A DNA stretch of 64,000 nt from Thermus sediminis. Its GTDB lineage: Bacteria; Deinococcota; Deinococci; Deinococcales; Thermaceae. Every line of letters starts with the position of its first letter. Position 1 is the stretch's first letter. Both the position numbers and the translations under genes were made by a program. This document shows positions 32,761 through 43,058 of the stretch, piece by piece. The notes beneath the pieces are model-generated. The model did not search any database and was not told the DNA's origin. It worked only from the letters and a program-made list of their open reading frames with translations. The DNA lies in NCBI RefSeq assembly GCF_003426945.1, contig NZ_QURO01000004.1, positions 930,001-994,000 of the forward strand. The letters run 5' to 3'.

Positions 32761-33696
32761 TCACTCCTTTAGGGCGAGGCCCCGCTTGGCTAGGGCCTCG
32801 CGGATCTCCTCCAGGCTCCGCTCCCCGATGCCGGGGATGTTCCTCAGGTCCTTGAGGTTGAGGGCCAGAAGGGCGCGCACGGACTCAATCCCCTCCTCCT
32901 TGAGGCTGTGGAGGACCCGGGTGGAGAGGCCGAGCTCCTCCAGGGGCAGATCCAGCTCCTCCTCCTTCTTCTCCCCTTTGGGAGGCTCGGGGATGGACAG
33001 GACCGAGGTCTCGGGATGGCCGAAGTAGGAGAGGTGCTCCTTGAGGATCTCCACGGCCTGGTTCAGGGCCTCGAGGGGGGTGACGGAGCCGTCCGTCCAG
33101 ATCCTCAGGGTGAGCTTGTCCAGGTCCGTGCGCTGGCCCAAGCGGGTGTCCTCCACCTGAAAGGCCACCCGGCGCACGGGGGAGAAGACGGCGTCCACGG
33201 GGATGGCGTTGATGCGGTCCTTAATGCCGTGGCGCTCGGCGGGCACATACCCCACCCCCCGGTCCACCCGCACCTCCATGTAGAGCCTCCCGCCCTCCTC
33301 CAGGGTGGCGATGTGGAGGTCGGGGTTCAGGATCTCCACGTCGGCGGAAGGGGTAAAGTCCGCCGCCCTCACTTCCTTGGGGCCCTCCGCCTTCAGAACC
33401 AGGGTGGTGGTCTGCATCTTGGGGTCCAGGAAGCGCACCACCAGCTCCTTCAGGTTGAGGACGATCTCCACCACGTCCTCCTTCACCCCGGGGATGGTGG
33501 AGAACTCGTGGAGGACGTCCTCAATGTAGACGCTGGTGACCGCGGTCCCGGGAATGGAGGAAAGGAGGATGCGGCGGAGGGGGTTCCCCAGGGTAACGCC
33601 AAACCCCCTTTCCAGGGGCTCGAGGACGAACTCTCCGTACTCGCGCCCCTGGGTGCGCGCCGTGAAGACTGGGGCTTTCAGCTTGCTCTCTAGCAT
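32761..33696 (-). CDS. rpoA: RNA polymerase alpha subunit
   Basis: 311 aa. The N-terminal domain ([20 protein letters not shown]) dimerises and assembles the polymerase; the C-terminal domain ([20 protein letters not shown] ... [17 protein letters not shown]) binds UP elements and activators. Start ATG 33696 ([11 protein letters not shown]) is the family start; upstream in-frame sequence is intergenic. Lies 28 nt after rpsD. Confidence 0.97.
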   Translation of the reverse strand: MLESKLKAPVFTARTQGREYGEFVLEPLERGFGVTLGNPLRRILLSSIPGTAVTSVYIEDVLHEFSTIPGVKEDVVEIVLNLKELVVRFLDPKMQTTTLVLKAEGPKEVRAADFTPSADVEILNPDLHIATLEEGGRLYMEVRVDRGVGYVPAERHGIKDRINAIPVDAVFSPVRRVAFQVEDTRLGQRTDLDKLTLRIWTDGSVTPLEALNQAVEILKEHLSYFGHPETSVLSIPEPPKGEKKEEELDLPLEELGLSTRVLHSLKEEGIESVRALLALNLKDLRNIPGIGERSLEEIREALAKRGLALKE

Positions 33697-33724
33697 AGGC
33701 CTCCTTCGGGGCCAATCTCCCAGA

Positions 33725-34354
33725 TCACCTGGAGTAGAACTCAATCACCAGCTGCTCGTTGACGGGAAGGGCCAGGTCCTCCCGGTCGGGGAGGCGCAGG
33801 AACTTGCCCTTCATGCCCTCTACGTCCAGGGAGAGCCAGGGGCCCACCTTGCGGCCCTTCATGGCCTCGAGGTTCTCGCGGACGAAGGCCAGGTCGCGGC
33901 TCCCCTCGGCGATGGCGATCTCGTCCCCCGGCTTCACCCGGTAGGCGGGGAGGTCCACCCGGCGCCCGTTCACGAGGATGTGGCCGTGGCGCACCATCTG
34001 CCGGGCCTGGCGGCGGCTAGCGGCGAAGCCCAGGCGGTAGACCACGTTGTCCAAGCGGGACTCCAGGAGGCCCAGGAAGACGGTGCCCGTGACCCCCTTC
34101 TTGCGGCTCGCCTCCTCAAAGAGGTTCCGGAACTGGGCTTCGGAGATCCCGTAGATGCGGCGGAGCTTCTGCTTCTCCCTAAGGCGCACCGCGTAGTCGG
34201 AGGGGCGGCGCGCCCGCCGCTGGCCGTGCTGGCCAGGGGGGTAGGGCCGGCGCTCCATGGCGCACTTGGGGCTGTAGCACCGCTCCCCCTTCAGGTAAAG
34301 CTTCACGCCTTCCCGGCGGCAAAGACGGCAGACTGGTCCGATGTAACGACCCAT
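33725..34354 (-). CDS. rpsD: 30S ribosomal protein S4
   Basis: 209 aa, a primary 16S-binding assembly protein. The N-terminus holds a zinc finger of Cys9, Cys12, Cys26 and Cys31, as known in Thermus S4, followed by the S4 domain ([23 protein letters not shown]). Order S11-S4-rpoA is canonical. Confidence 0.97.
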   Translation of the reverse strand: MGRYIGPVCRLCRREGVKLYLKGERCYSPKCAMERRPYPPGQHGQRRARRPSDYAVRLREKQKLRRIYGISEAQFRNLFEEASRKKGVTGTVFLGLLESRLDNVVYRLGFAASRRQARQMVRHGHILVNGRRVDLPAYRVKPGDEIAIAEGSRDLAFVRENLEAMKGRKVGPWLSLDVEGMKGKFLRLPDREDLALPVNEQLVIEFYSR

Positions 34355-34364
34355 CTCTTACTCC

Positions 34365-34754
34365 TTACGAGGCCTTGCGGAACTTCTTCTTGGGCCGGCA
34401 GCCGTTGTGGGGCACAGGGGTGTCGTCCACAATGGACTTCACCTGGAGGCCGGAGGCCTGGAGAGCCCTTATGGCCTGCTCCCGCCCCGCTCCCGTGCCC
34501 CGCACGATCACGTCCACGCTCTGCATGCCGTAGGCCATGGCCTTCTTGGCCGCGTCCATGGCGGCGAGCTGGGCGGCGTAGGGGGTGCCCTTCCGGCTCC
34601 CCTTGTAGCCGATGACCCCGCCCGAGGACCAGATGACGGGGTTGCCGTCCGGGTCCGTGATGGTGACGATGGTGTTGTTGTAGGAGGCGTGGATGTACGC
34701 CTTCCCGCTAGCCACCTGCCGCTTAGCCTTTTTCTTTGTTGCTTTTCTGGCCAT
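34365..34754 (-). CDS. rpsK: 30S ribosomal protein S11
   Basis: 129 aa, with the signature segments [17 protein letters not shown] and GRDQAIRAL-like [16 protein letters not shown]. Platform protein of the 30S subunit. Precedes rpsD by 10 nt. Confidence 0.97.
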   Translation of the reverse strand: MARKATKKKAKRQVASGKAYIHASYNNTIVTITDPDGNPVIWSSGGVIGYKGSRKGTPYAAQLAAMDAAKKAMAYGMQSVDVIVRGTGAGREQAIRALQASGLQVKSIVDDTPVPHNGCRPKKKFRKAS

Positions 34755-34800
34755 ACTCTCCCTCTCGGAGTATCCACTGGCCCTAGGTCATGTTCAGGGC

Positions 34801-35181
34801 CTACTTCCTGGGGGCCTTCTTCTTGCCCGCCACGGTCTTCCTAGGCCCTTTGCGGGTACGGGCGTTGGTGCGGGTGCGCTGGCCCCGCACGGGAAGGCCC
34901 CTACGGTGCCTTAGGCCCCGGTAGCAACCGATGTCCATGAGGCGCTTGATGTTGGCTGCCACCTCTGCCTTTAGCTCCCCTTCCAGCTTCCAGGTGTTCT
35001 CCACGTACTCACGGAGGCGCACCACCTCGGCCTCGGTGAGGTCCTTGACCCGGGTGGCCGGGTTGATGCCCGTCTTCTCCAAGGCCTCCTTGGCCCGGGC
35101 CGGCCCGATGCCGTAGATGTAGGTGAGGGCCACGTCCACCCGCTTGTTCCTGGGAATCTCCACACCTGCAATCCTCGCCAC
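34801..35181 (-). CDS. rpsM: 30S ribosomal protein S13
   Basis: 126 aa starting [22 protein letters not shown], with the C-terminal tail [25 protein letters not shown] that reaches the tRNAs. Head protein of the 30S. Followed by rpsK after 46 nt. Confidence 0.97.
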   Translation of the reverse strand: MARIAGVEIPRNKRVDVALTYIYGIGPARAKEALEKTGINPATRVKDLTEAEVVRLREYVENTWKLEGELKAEVAANIKRLMDIGCYRGLRHRRGLPVRGQRTRTNARTRKGPRKTVAGKKKAPRK

Positions 35182-35190
35182 GTTTCCTCC

Positions 35191-35304
35191 TCAGCCCTGG
35201 CGCTGCTTGTGCTTGGGGTTCTCGCAGATCACGTACACCCGGCCGTGCCGGCGCACCACCTTGCACTTGTCGCACATCTTCTTCACCGACGCCTGCACCT
35301 TCAT
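35191..35304 (-). CDS. rpmJ: 50S ribosomal protein L36
   Basis: A 37-aa protein, [19 protein letters not shown] and so on, with the zinc ligands Cys11, Cys14, Cys27 and His32 that mark the zinc-binding form of L36. It sits between infA and rpsM, the canonical position. Too short for a general ORF screen. Confidence 0.95.
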   Translation of the reverse strand: MKVQASVKKMCDKCKVVRRHGRVYVICENPKHKQRQG

Positions 35305-35312
35305 TGCGCCTC

Positions 35313-35531
35313 CTACTTTCTGTAGACGATGCGGCCCCGCGTGGGGTCGTAGGGGGTAATCTCCACCACCACCCGGTCCCCGGGAAGGATGCGGATGTAG
35401 TGCATGCGCATCTTGCCCGAGATGTAGGCCAGGATCTCCGGACCCGAGTCCAGCTTCACCCGAAAGGTGGTGTTGGGCAAAGCCTCGGTGACCACGCCCT
35501 CCGCCCGAATGGTGTCCTTCTCCTTCGCCAT
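35313..35531 (-). CDS. infA: Translation initiation factor IF-1
   Basis: 72 aa, an OB-fold protein: [19 protein letters not shown] and [19 protein letters not shown] are the hallmark segments. It blocks the A site during initiation. Located between map and rpmJ as in many spc operons. Confidence 0.97.
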   Translation of the reverse strand: MAKEKDTIRAEGVVTEALPNTTFRVKLDSGPEILAYISGKMRMHYIRILPGDRVVVEITPYDPTRGRIVYRK

Positions 35532-35538
35532 ACCCCTC

Positions 35539-36306
35539 CTACCGGGCCCGCACCAGAGGAACCCCGGTGAGAAGCTCCGGGCCCTCCTCCGTCACCAAAA
35601 CGGTGTTCTCGTAGTGGGCGGCGAGGTTGCCCTTGCCGGCGCTCGCCGTCCAGCCATCTTCCAATATTACCACAGGGGCCGGGCGAAGGGTAACCATGGG
35701 CTCGAGGGCCAGGGTCATCCCCGGGCGGATCTTGGGCCCAGTGCCCGGCTTGCCGAAGTTGGGGAGCTGCGGGTCCTCGTGGATCTCCCGCCCCACCCCG
35801 TGGCCCACGAACTCCCGCACCACCCCGTAGCCCCGGCTCTCCAGGAAGGTCTGCACCGCATGGGCCACGTCCCCGATGCGGTAGCCGGGCCTCAGGTACT
35901 TCAGGCCCTGCCAAAAGGCGGCCTCGGTGTCCCTTATGAGCCTCTCCGCCTCGGGGGAAACCCGGCCCACAGGGAAGGTCCGGGCCATGTCGGCGGCGAA
36001 GCCCCCGTAGATGAGGCCCACGTCTATGGAGAGGATGTCCCCCTCCTTCAGGGGCTCCTCCGAGGGGATGCCATGGACCACCACCTCGTTCACCGAGGTG
36101 CAGAGGGCAGCGGGGAAGCCGTAGAGGCCCAGGAAAGCGGGCTTGGCCTTGCGCTTTCTTATGGCCTCGTAGGCGATCCGGTCCAGCTCCTTGGTGGTGA
36201 CGCCGGGCTCCACGTGGCGGCCCACCTCCTCCACCACCTCGGTGAGGAGAGCCCCCGCCTCCCGCATGCGCTCAATCTCCCAGGGGCTTTTGAGCTTGAT
36301 GGCCAT
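35539..36306 (-). CDS. map: Methionine aminopeptidase, type I
   Basis: 255 aa, removes N-terminal Met from nascent proteins. Metal ligands lie in [18 protein letters not shown] (Asp) and [18 protein letters not shown] (His), plus Glu in LALEPMVT. Begins in a TGATG overlap with the adk stop, so it is translated from the same message. Length normal. Confidence 0.97.
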   Translation of the reverse strand: MAIKLKSPWEIERMREAGALLTEVVEEVGRHVEPGVTTKELDRIAYEAIRKRKAKPAFLGLYGFPAALCTSVNEVVVHGIPSEEPLKEGDILSIDVGLIYGGFAADMARTFPVGRVSPEAERLIRDTEAAFWQGLKYLRPGYRIGDVAHAVQTFLESRGYGVVREFVGHGVGREIHEDPQLPNFGKPGTGPKIRPGMTLALEPMVTLRPAPVVILEDGWTASAGKGNLAAHYENTVLVTEEGPELLTGVPLVRAR

Positions 36307-36860
36307 CAGATTCCCAGGGCAGCCCGGATGCGGGCGTAGACCTCGTCCGGGGTGCCGAGACCGTCCACGCGCCTAAGGGCGCCCGCTTTCTCATAGTACT
36401 GGACGAGGGGCTCGGTCTTCTCCCGGTAGACCTGGAGGCGCCGCCTTATGGTCTCCTCGTTGTCGTCGGAGCGGCCCTCTAGCTCCGCCCGCCTCAACAT
36501 GCGCCGGAGGAGCTCCTCCTCGGAAACCTCCACCAGCACCACCCCAAGAAGCCTGGTCCCCGTCTCCTCCAGGAGGCGGTCCAGGGCCTCCGCCTGGGGT
36601 AGGGTGCGGGGAAAGCCGTCAAAGATGACCCTATCGGAAAGCTCCTCCCGGATCAAGGCCAGGATCAGCCCGTCCGGCACCAGGTCCCCCCGGTCCATGA
36701 TGGGCTTGACCTGCTGCCCTAGGGCCGTGCCCCGGCCCACGTGGTCCCGCAGGATGTCCCCGGTGGAGAGCTTTTTGAAGGAAAACTCCTCCGCAAGCCG
36801 CGCCGCCTGGGTGCCCTTGCCCGCCCCCGGCGGGCCCAAGAAGATCACCGCTTCCCCCAT
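36306..36860 (-). CDS. adk: Adenylate kinase
   Basis: 184 aa, converts AMP plus ATP to two ADP. P-loop GPPGAGKGTQAARLAEEF near the start, and FDGFPRTLPQAEALD. It has the short lid without a zinc finger. Overlaps map by 1 nt and follows secY by 8 nt. Confidence 0.97.
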   Translation of the reverse strand: MGEAVIFLGPPGAGKGTQAARLAEEFSFKKLSTGDILRDHVGRGTALGQQVKPIMDRGDLVPDGLILALIREELSDRVIFDGFPRTLPQAEALDRLLEETGTRLLGVVLVEVSEEELLRRMLRRAELEGRSDDNEETIRRRLQVYREKTEPLVQYYEKAGALRRVDGLGTPDEVYARIRAALGI

Positions 36861-36868
36861 GCCTCCTC

Positions 36869-38185
36869 CTAGCGCGTGCGGCCGCGGATGCGGCCCTTGG
36901 AGAGAAACCCCTCGTAGTTCCTCAGCATGAGCTGGCTCTCGATCTGCCTCAGGGTGTCCAGGGTCACCCCCACCACGATGAGGAGGCCGATCCCCGAGAA
37001 GGCGATGCTCTGCACCCCGGTGAGGTTCTGGATGATCTGGGGCAAGGCAGCCACCAACCCCAGGAAGAGGGCTCCCCAGAGGGTGAGGCGGGAGACGATG
37101 TGCTCCAGGAACTTCACCGTGGGCTCCCCCGGGCGGATGCCGGGGATGAAGCCCCCGTACTCCCGGAGGCTTTCCGAGATGCGCCTGGGGTCAAACTGCA
37201 CCGCGGTGTAGACGTAGGTGAAGAGGATGATCAGGATGACCTCAATGAGAAGGCCGGAAGCCCGCGTGGGGTCGAAGAAGTTGGCGATGGCCTGGAGAAT
37301 GGCGTTGTCCTGGAAGGGCGCGGTGAGGAAGATGGGGATCTGCAGGATGGCCGCAGCGAAGATGATGGGGATCACCCCGGCGGCGTTCAGCTTGATGGGG
37401 ATGTAGGTGGCCTGCCCCCCGTAGACCCTCCGCCCCACCACCTTGCGGGCGTACTGCACGGGGATGCGGCGTTCGGACTGCTGCACCGCCGCCATACCGG
37501 CAAAGGCCAAGAGGATGAAGGCCAGGAAGAAGAGGAAGGCCACCAGGTTGACCTCCCCCGTGCGGATGAGGCCGGCGGTGCGCACCAGCTGGGGCAGCCA
37601 CTCCACCACGATCCCGGCGAAGATGATCATGCTGGTGCCGTTGCCGATGCCGTACTCGGTGATGCGCTCCGCCATCCAGAGGAGGAGGGCGATGCCCGCC
37701 ACCTGGGTGACCACCACCACCAGCCAGAAGAAGGGCCCCGGGGACCAGCCGGGGAGGAGGAACCTGCCCCCCTCCGCCCCCAGGAAGGCCGTGGCCAGGA
37801 AGAAGCCCTGGAAGGCCCCCAGAGCGATGCCGCCGATGCGGGTGTACTGGGTGATGATGCGGCGGCCCTCCTCCCCTTCCTTGGAGAGCTTCTCCAAGGC
37901 CGGCACGATGTTGACCAAAAGCTGCATGACGATGGCCGCGGTGATGTAGGGCATGATCCCTAGGGCAAAGATGGAGAAGCGCTCGAAGTTACCCCCAGAG
38001 AAGAGGTTGATGATGCCGAAAACCCCCCCTTGGGCGGTGCGCAGGAACTCCTGGATCTTGTCCAGGTCTACCCCGGGGGTGGGGATGAAGGCCCCCAGGC
38101 GGTAGGCAGCCAGGACCAGGAGGGTGAAGAGGATACGCTGGCGCAGCTCGGGGATCTGGAGGGCGCTCCAGAAGGCCTTCAGCAT
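36869..38185 (-). CDS. secY: Protein translocase subunit SecY
   Basis: 438 aa, ten membrane helices, the channel of the Sec translocon. Typical sequence: ITQYTRIGGIALGAFQGFFLA and the cytoplasmic loops ending in TLWGALFLGLVA. Gene order L15-secY-adk is canonical. The stop is 1 nt before the L15 start on the strand. Confidence 0.97.
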   Translation of the reverse strand: MLKAFWSALQIPELRQRILFTLLVLAAYRLGAFIPTPGVDLDKIQEFLRTAQGGVFGIINLFSGGNFERFSIFALGIMPYITAAIVMQLLVNIVPALEKLSKEGEEGRRIITQYTRIGGIALGAFQGFFLATAFLGAEGGRFLLPGWSPGPFFWLVVVVTQVAGIALLLWMAERITEYGIGNGTSMIIFAGIVVEWLPQLVRTAGLIRTGEVNLVAFLFFLAFILLAFAGMAAVQQSERRIPVQYARKVVGRRVYGGQATYIPIKLNAAGVIPIIFAAAILQIPIFLTAPFQDNAILQAIANFFDPTRASGLLIEVILIILFTYVYTAVQFDPRRISESLREYGGFIPGIRPGEPTVKFLEHIVSRLTLWGALFLGLVAALPQIIQNLTGVQSIAFSGIGLLIVVGVTLDTLRQIESQLMLRNYEGFLSKGRIRGRTR

Positions 38186-38186
38186 C

Positions 38187-38639
38187 TCAGGCCTCCAGAA
38201 GGACGGCCTCGCCGCCCGCGGCCTTGAGCTTCTCTAAGGCGCTTTTGGAGAAGGCGTGGGCCACCACCCTGAGGGGCCTAGCCTCCCCCTCCCCCAGGAT
38301 CTTCAGGCGGTAGCCCTTCTTGAGGAGGCCCGCCTGGACCAGAAGCTCGGGGTTCACCTCCCCCTCAAACCGGGCCAGGGCTTTAAGGTTCACCCCCTGG
38401 TACCTGGGCCGCTTGATCTCCCCGGGAACCTGGCCCTGCATCCCCCGCTTGGGCAGGCGCATGAGGGTGGTGGAGCGCCCGCCCTCAAAGCGCCGAGGGT
38501 CCTTGACCCCCCCGGAGCGGGACTTCTGGCCCTTGTGGCCCCGGGTAGCCGTCTTGCCGTGGCCGGACCCGGGGCCCCGGCCCACCCGCTTGCGCCGCCT
38601 GTTGGCCCCTGGATTGGGCTTCAGGTCAGAGAGTTTCAT
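38187..38639 (-). CDS. rplO: 50S ribosomal protein L15
   Basis: 150 aa. Begins [38 protein letters not shown], the very basic L15 N-terminal extension. Overlaps the L30 end by 4 nt; precedes secY by 1 nt. Confidence 0.97.
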   Translation of the reverse strand: MKLSDLKPNPGANRRRKRVGRGPGSGHGKTATRGHKGQKSRSGGVKDPRRFEGGRSTTLMRLPKRGMQGQVPGEIKRPRYQGVNLKALARFEGEVNPELLVQAGLLKKGYRLKILGEGEARPLRVVAHAFSKSALEKLKAAGGEAVLLEA

Positions 38640-38818
38640 TCCACCACCTCCACCTGGAGAAGGTGGGTCACCTTGCGGAGGTTGCCGCGGATGGCCGGGG
38701 TGTCCTCAAGCACCTTCTCCCTCCCTAGCTTCGTAAGCCCCAAGGCCTTCAGGGCCGCCTTCTGGTCCTTGGGGTAGCCGATGGGGCTCTTTACCAGCTT
38801 CACCTTGAGCCGGGCCAT
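38636..38818 (-). CDS. rpmD: 50S ribosomal protein L30
   Basis: 60 aa ([19 protein letters not shown]). Start is ATG 38818 in the TGATG overlap with the rpsE stop; ATG 38821 is also possible. Surface protein of the 50S. Confidence 0.95.
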   Translation of the reverse strand: MARLKVKLVKSPIGYPKDQKAALKALGLTKLGREKVLEDTPAIRGNLRKVTHLLQVEVVE

Positions 38819-39291
38819 CATCCCTCCCCGCCTTTCCTGAGGCGCTTCACGTCCTCCTTCGTCTCTAGCTGGCGCAGGGCCTCCATGGTGGCGTAGGCGA
38901 TGTTGATGGCGTTACGGCTTCCCAACTCCTTGGTGAGGATGTCGGTGATCCCTGCGAGCTCGAGGATGGCCCGGGGCACCGCCCCGGCGATCACGCCCGT
39001 GCCGGGGGCGGCGGGCTTCAGGAGGATCTTGGAAGCCCCGTACTCCACCTCGATCTCGTGGGGGATGGTGCCGTTTTGGATGGGCACCTCCACCATGTTG
39101 CGGCGGGCGTAGTACCCCGCCTTCTGCACCGCCAGGGGCACCTCCTTGGCCTTGCCTAGGCCTAGGCCCACCCGCCCCTGGCGGTCCCCCACCACCACCA
39201 AGGCCCCGAAGCGAAAGCGGCGGCCCCCCTGGTAGGTCTTGGCGGTACGCCGCACCAGGATCATCTTCTCCTCGAAATCGGTCTCGGGCAT
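38818..39291 (-). CDS. rpsE: 30S ribosomal protein S5
   Basis: 157 aa. Contains the dsRNA-binding-like S5 domain ([25 protein letters not shown]) and the [17 protein letters not shown] start. Helps decoding fidelity at the mRNA entry side. Slightly shorter at the C-terminus than the T. thermophilus form. Confidence 0.96.
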   Translation of the reverse strand: MPETDFEEKMILVRRTAKTYQGGRRFRFGALVVVGDRQGRVGLGLGKAKEVPLAVQKAGYYARRNMVEVPIQNGTIPHEIEVEYGASKILLKPAAPGTGVIAGAVPRAILELAGITDILTKELGSRNAINIAYATMEALRQLETKEDVKRLRKGGEG

Positions 39292-39299
39292 GGTTCCCC

Positions 39300-39638
39300 C
39301 TAGAACTCTAAGCCCCCCTCCCGGGCCCCCTCGGCCAGGGCCTTAACCCGGCCGTGGTACTTGTAGGGGCCCCGGTCAAAGGCCACCTGTTTAATCCCCT
39401 TAGCCAAAGCCTTTTCCGCCAAGGCCAGGCCCACCTTCCGGGCCACCTCGGTCTTCCTGCCCTTCAGCTTCAGGGCCAGGCTGGACTCGGCCACCAGGGT
39501 CTCCCCCTTGTCGTCGTCGATGATCTGGGCGTAGATGTGGTTGAGGCTCCGGAAGACCGAGAGGCGGAGCCTCCCCGTCCTCTTGACCCGGTTGCGCACC
39601 CGGAACTTGCGGCGCTCGTAAGCGGTTAGCCGTGCCAT
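39300..39638 (-). CDS. rplR: 50S ribosomal protein L18
   Basis: 112 aa, binds 5S rRNA. Sequence [20 protein letters not shown] and [28 protein letters not shown] are diagnostic. Follows L6 by 8 nt and precedes S5. Confidence 0.97.
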   Translation of the reverse strand: MARLTAYERRKFRVRNRVKRTGRLRLSVFRSLNHIYAQIIDDDKGETLVAESSLALKLKGRKTEVARKVGLALAEKALAKGIKQVAFDRGPYKYHGRVKALAEGAREGGLEF

Positions 39639-39646
39639 GCTTCCCC

Positions 39647-40189
39647 CTACTTCTTGGCCCCGGCCTTGCCGGGCTTGAGGCGGACGGGCTCGCCAGCGTA
39701 GTAGATGCCCTTCTCGTGGTAGGCGCTGGGCTTCTTGATGGCCCGGATGTCCGCCGCCACCTGCCCCACCTTCTGCTTGTCAATGCCCAGGACCCGGATC
39801 CTGGTGGGCTCGGGCACCTCAAAGGCGATGCCCTCGGGGGGCTCCACCACCACGGGGTGGCTAAAGCCCACGGTGAGCTCAATGGACCGGCCCGCCAGCC
39901 GCGCCCGGTAGCCGATGCCCTTGATGAGGAGCTCCTTCGCGTACCCCTCGGACACCCCCTTGATGGCGTTGGCGATCAGGGTGCGGGTGAGCCCGTGGAG
40001 GCTCTTTTGGCGGCGATCGTCGGAAGGGCGCTCCACACGGACCACCCCCTCCGCCACCGCCACCTTGAGCTCCGGGGAGATGGGCACCTCCAGCTCCCCC
40101 TTGGGGCCCTTCACCCTCACAAGCCCTGGGGCAACCTCCACCTGAACCCCCTTGGGCACGGAAATGGGAAGCCTACCGATCCTGGACAT
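39647..40189 (-). CDS. rplF: 50S ribosomal protein L6
   Basis: 180 aa from ATG 40189 ([19 protein letters not shown]), overlapping the S8 stop by 1 nt; upstream in-frame Met codons add two residues only. Binds 23S rRNA near the factor-binding region. Confidence 0.97.
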   Translation of the reverse strand: MSRIGRLPISVPKGVQVEVAPGLVRVKGPKGELEVPISPELKVAVAEGVVRVERPSDDRRQKSLHGLTRTLIANAIKGVSEGYAKELLIKGIGYRARLAGRSIELTVGFSHPVVVEPPEGIAFEVPEPTRIRVLGIDKQKVGQVAADIRAIKKPSAYHEKGIYYAGEPVRLKPGKAGAKK

Positions 40190-40605
40190 CACCACACCTC
40201 GCAGATGAGCTCCCCGCCCACGCCCAGCTTCCGGGCCTCCCGGTCGGTGAGCACCCCCTTGGGCGTGGAGAGGATGGCGATCCCCAGGCCCCGGCGCACC
40301 CGGGGGATCTCCTTGACCCCCACGTAAACCCGGCGCCCGGGCCGGCTGATGCGGCGGATGTGCTTGATGACCTGCTCGGGGCGGGGGTCAGGCCCTTGCC
40401 GCCTGGGGCCGTACTTGAGGTGGATGCGCAAGTACGGCTTGCCGTCCACCTCCACCCGCTCATACCCCTTGATGAACCCTTCCCGCACCAAGATCTTTAG
40501 GATCTCCTCCTTGAAGCGCGAGGCGGGCACCTCGGTGCTCCCCTTGTAGACCCGGGTAGCGTTCCGGATCCGGGTCAGCATGTCGGCGATGGGGTCCGTC
40601 AGCAT
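40189..40605 (-). CDS. rpsH: 30S ribosomal protein S8
   Basis: 138 aa, primary 16S-binding protein. MLTDPIADMLTRIRNATRVYKGSTEVPASRFKEEILKIL is the standard start. In other bacteria S8 represses the spc operon; a matching mRNA site is not evident here. Confidence 0.97.
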   Translation of the reverse strand: MLTDPIADMLTRIRNATRVYKGSTEVPASRFKEEILKILVREGFIKGYERVEVDGKPYLRIHLKYGPRRQGPDPRPEQVIKHIRRISRPGRRVYVGVKEIPRVRRGLGIAILSTPKGVLTDREARKLGVGGELICEVW

Positions 40606-40674
40606 TGCCTCTCTCCTTTTACCTCAACTCCTGGACCATGCGGTCTCGAGGGAACCCCCCCGACCGGCCACGGC

Positions 40675-40860
40675 TCACCAGCTGGCCTTCTTAACCCCGG
40701 GGAGTTGCCCCTTGTGGGCTAGCTCCCTGAGGCAAAGCCGGCAGAGGCCAAAGTAGCGGTAGACGCTCCTGGCCCTCCCGCAGCGCAGGCAACGGGTGTA
40801 GGCCTGCACCTTGAACTTGGGGGTCCGCTTGGCCTTCTCGATCAGCGCTTTTCTCGCCAT
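40675..40860 (-). CDS. rpsZ: 30S ribosomal protein S14, zinc-binding type
   Basis: 61 aa, short S14 with zinc ligands Cys24, Cys27, Cys40 and Cys43, as in Thermus. Start is ATG 40860 ([16 protein letters not shown]). The gap to rpsH is 69 nt, one of the larger spacings in the cluster. Confidence 0.96.
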   Translation of the reverse strand: MARKALIEKAKRTPKFKVQAYTRCLRCGRARSVYRYFGLCRLCLRELAHKGQLPGVKKASW

Positions 40861-40867
40861 GCTCACC

Positions 40868-41416
40868 TCACTTGCGGAAGGGGAAGCCCAAAAGCTCCAG
40901 GAGCGCCCTGGCCTCCTCGTCGGTCTTGGCGGTGGTCACCACCGCGATGTCCATGCCCCGGATGGCGTCCACCAGGTCGTAGGTGATCTCCGGGAAGACG
41001 AGCTGCTCCCTGAGGCCCAGGTTGTAGTTGCCCCGGCCGTCAAAGCTGTTGGGGTTCACACCGCGGAAGTCGCGGATGCGGGGAAGGGCCACGGAGAGGA
41101 GCTTCTCCAGGAAGATCCACATCCTATCCCCCCGGAGGGTGACCCTAAGGCCGATGGCCATGCCCTTGCGGAGCTTGAAGTTGGAGATGGACTTCTTGGC
41201 CCGGGTGATGGCGGGCTTTTGCCCGGTGATGAGGGAGAGCTCCTTGGAAGCCTTTTCCAGGATGCGGGCGTCCTCCTTGGCCTCGCCCAGGCCCTGGTTG
41301 ATGACCACCTTGGAAAGCCTCGGCACCTCCCAGATGTTCCCGTAGCCAAAGCGGCGGATGAGCTCGGGCCGGACCTCTTCGTAGTACTTCCTCTTCAGGG
41401 CCACGTCCAGGGGCAT
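40868..41416 (-). CDS. rplE: 50S ribosomal protein L5
   Basis: 182 aa, binds 5S rRNA. Diagnostic sequences [20 protein letters not shown] and [25 protein letters not shown]. Precedes S14 by 7 nt. Confidence 0.97.
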   Translation of the reverse strand: MPLDVALKRKYYEEVRPELIRRFGYGNIWEVPRLSKVVINQGLGEAKEDARILEKASKELSLITGQKPAITRAKKSISNFKLRKGMAIGLRVTLRGDRMWIFLEKLLSVALPRIRDFRGVNPNSFDGRGNYNLGLREQLVFPEITYDLVDAIRGMDIAVVTTAKTDEEARALLELLGFPFRK

Positions 41417-41417
41417 C

Positions 41418-41750
41418 TCACTCCTCCACGTCCAAAGGCCCGCCGCACTTGGCGCAGGCCCGGATCTTGCGTCCGTCTTCCAAGAACTTCTTGCGCACCC
41501 GGGTGGGCTTGCCGCAGGTGGGGCAGATGGGCCGCACCTTGGAGGCGTGCAGGGGGGCCTCCTGCTCCACGAAGCCGCCCTGGGGGTGCTTGGGGCTAGG
41601 GCGCACCGCCTTCTTGACGAGGTTCACCCCCTCCACGATCACGGCCATCTTCTTGGGCAGCACGGCCTTCACCTTGCCCACCCGGCCCCTATGCTTACCG
41701 GAGGCCACCAACACGGTGTCCCCCTTCTTCACGTGCACCTTGGCCTCCAT
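41418..41750 (-). CDS. rplX: 50S ribosomal protein L24
   Basis: 110 aa. KOW motif [19 protein letters not shown] and a C-terminal [13 protein letters not shown] ... CAKCGGPL segment, the zinc-ribbon-like extension seen in Thermus L24. Overlaps the L14 stop by 1 nt. Confidence 0.97.
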   Translation of the reverse strand: MEAKVHVKKGDTVLVASGKHRGRVGKVKAVLPKKMAVIVEGVNLVKKAVRPSPKHPQGGFVEQEAPLHASKVRPICPTCGKPTRVRKKFLEDGRKIRACAKCGGPLDVEE

Positions 41751-42118
41751 TAGAGCACCTCCGGCGCCAGGGAGACGATCTTCATGAAGCCCCTTTCGCG
41801 AAGCTCGCGGGCCACCGGGCCGAAGACGCGGGTGCCGCGGGGCTCCAGCTGGTTGTTGATGATGACGGCGGCGTTGTCGTCAAAGCGGATGGCGGAGCCG
41901 TCGGGGCGCTTGACCTCCTTCTTGGTGCGCACCACCACCGCCTTGACCACGTCCCCCTCCTTCACCGCCCCGCGGGGGATGGCCTCCTTCACGCTGGCCA
42001 CGATCACGTCCCCCACCGTGGCGTACTTGGCGTTGGAGCCCTTGAGAACCCGGATGCACATGATCTTGCGGGCCCCGGTGTTGTCGGCCACCTCCAGGTA
42101 GGTCTGGGGCTGGATCAT
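41750..42118 (-). CDS. rplN: 50S ribosomal protein L14
   Basis: 122 aa, [37 protein letters not shown] is unmistakable. Faces the 30S subunit at bridge B8. Overlaps rpsQ by 4 nt. Confidence 0.97.
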   Translation of the reverse strand: MIQPQTYLEVADNTGARKIMCIRVLKGSNAKYATVGDVIVASVKEAIPRGAVKEGDVVKAVVVRTKKEVKRPDGSAIRFDDNAAVIINNQLEPRGTRVFGPVARELRERGFMKIVSLAPEVL

Positions 42119-42432
42119 GCCTTACCTCCCCGCTTGGAAAGGCTAGCGTAGTTCTGGCGCCGGACCAGATACTTCTCCACCAGGTCCAGGCGGCCACTCT
42201 CCACCAGGCGCACCACCCTAAAGCGCTTGCGCTTGGAGATGGGGCGGGCCTCCTGGATCTCCACCACGTCCCCCACCTTGTACCGCTCCTCGGGGTCGTG
42301 GGCCAGGTACTTCTTGGAGCGCTTGATGACCTTGCCGTAGAGGGGGTGGGGGAACTGGCGCTCCACCAGGACCGCCACGGTCTTCTGCATCCTGTCGCTC
42401 ACCACCACCCCGGTCAGCGCCTTCCTAGGCAT
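42115..42432 (-). CDS. rpsQ: 30S ribosomal protein S17
   Basis: 105 aa from ATG 42432 ([22 protein letters not shown]), which includes the C-terminal extension found in Thermus S17 ([18 protein letters not shown]). Upstream in-frame sequence is shadow of L29. Confidence 0.96.
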   Translation of the reverse strand: MPRKALTGVVVSDRMQKTVAVLVERQFPHPLYGKVIKRSKKYLAHDPEERYKVGDVVEIQEARPISKRKRFRVVRLVESGRLDLVEKYLVRRQNYASLSKRGGKA

Positions 42433-42643
42433 GCCGCCTCCTCTTCTCGTTCCAGACCGTGAGGAGACGGGCGATGGCGCGCTTCGTCTCCTGGATCCTA
42501 TGGTTCTGGGAGAGCTGCCCGATGGAGGCCTGGAAGCGGAGTTCCATGAGCTCCCGCTTCTTCTTCTGGATGAGCTTCTCCAGCTCCACGGGGGAGAGCT
42601 TGCGGGCTTGCTCCAGCTCCTTTTGGATCTCACTGCGCTTCAT
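42425..42643 (-). CDS. rpmC: 50S ribosomal protein L29
   Basis: 72 aa from ATG 42643 ([24 protein letters not shown]). Overlaps S17 by 8 nt and L16 by 14 nt. Exit-tunnel protein and chaperone docking site together with L23. Confidence 0.95.
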   Translation of the reverse strand: MKRSEIQKELEQARKLSPVELEKLIQKKKRELMELRFQASIGQLSQNHRIQETKRAIARLLTVWNEKRRRHA

Positions 42644-43055
42644 CGTAGGCGTCCCTCCGCACGATCTTGGTCTTGATGGGGAGCTTGTGGCCGGCGATGC
42701 GCAGGGCCTCGAGGGCCTGCTCCTCCGTAACCCCCGCCACCTCAAACATCACCCGGCCCGGCCTCACCACGGCCACGTACCCCTCCACGTTGCCCTTGCC
42801 CTTACCCATCCGCACCTCGAGGGGCTTCTTGGTGTAGGGCTTGTCGGGGAAGATGCGGATGAAGATCTTCCCCCCGCGGCGGAAGTGGCGCACCATGGCC
42901 ACACGGGCGGCCTCGATCTGCTTTGAGGTGATCCAGGCGGGCTCCATGGCCACCAGGCCGAAGTCCCCGAAGGCCACGTAATCCCCTCCCTTAGCCGCCC
43001 CCCTCATGCGGCCCCGGTGCTGCTTCCGGTACTTCATGCGCCTGGGCATCAGCAT
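42630..43055 (-). CDS. rplP: 50S ribosomal protein L16
   Basis: 141 aa. [33 protein letters not shown] and the conserved [26 protein letters not shown] support the call. Near the peptidyl-transferase centre. Confidence 0.97.
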   Translation of the reverse strand: MLMPRRMKYRKQHRGRMRGAAKGGDYVAFGDFGLVAMEPAWITSKQIEAARVAMVRHFRRGGKIFIRIFPDKPYTKKPLEVRMGKGKGNVEGYVAVVRPGRVMFEVAGVTEEQALEALRIAGHKLPIKTKIVRRDAYDEAQ

Positions 43056-43058
43056 GGC

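Noticed and set aside
34755-34800. An extra gene or leader between rpsM and rpsK
   Set aside because: 46 bp, with no start and stop that fit and no recognisable motif.
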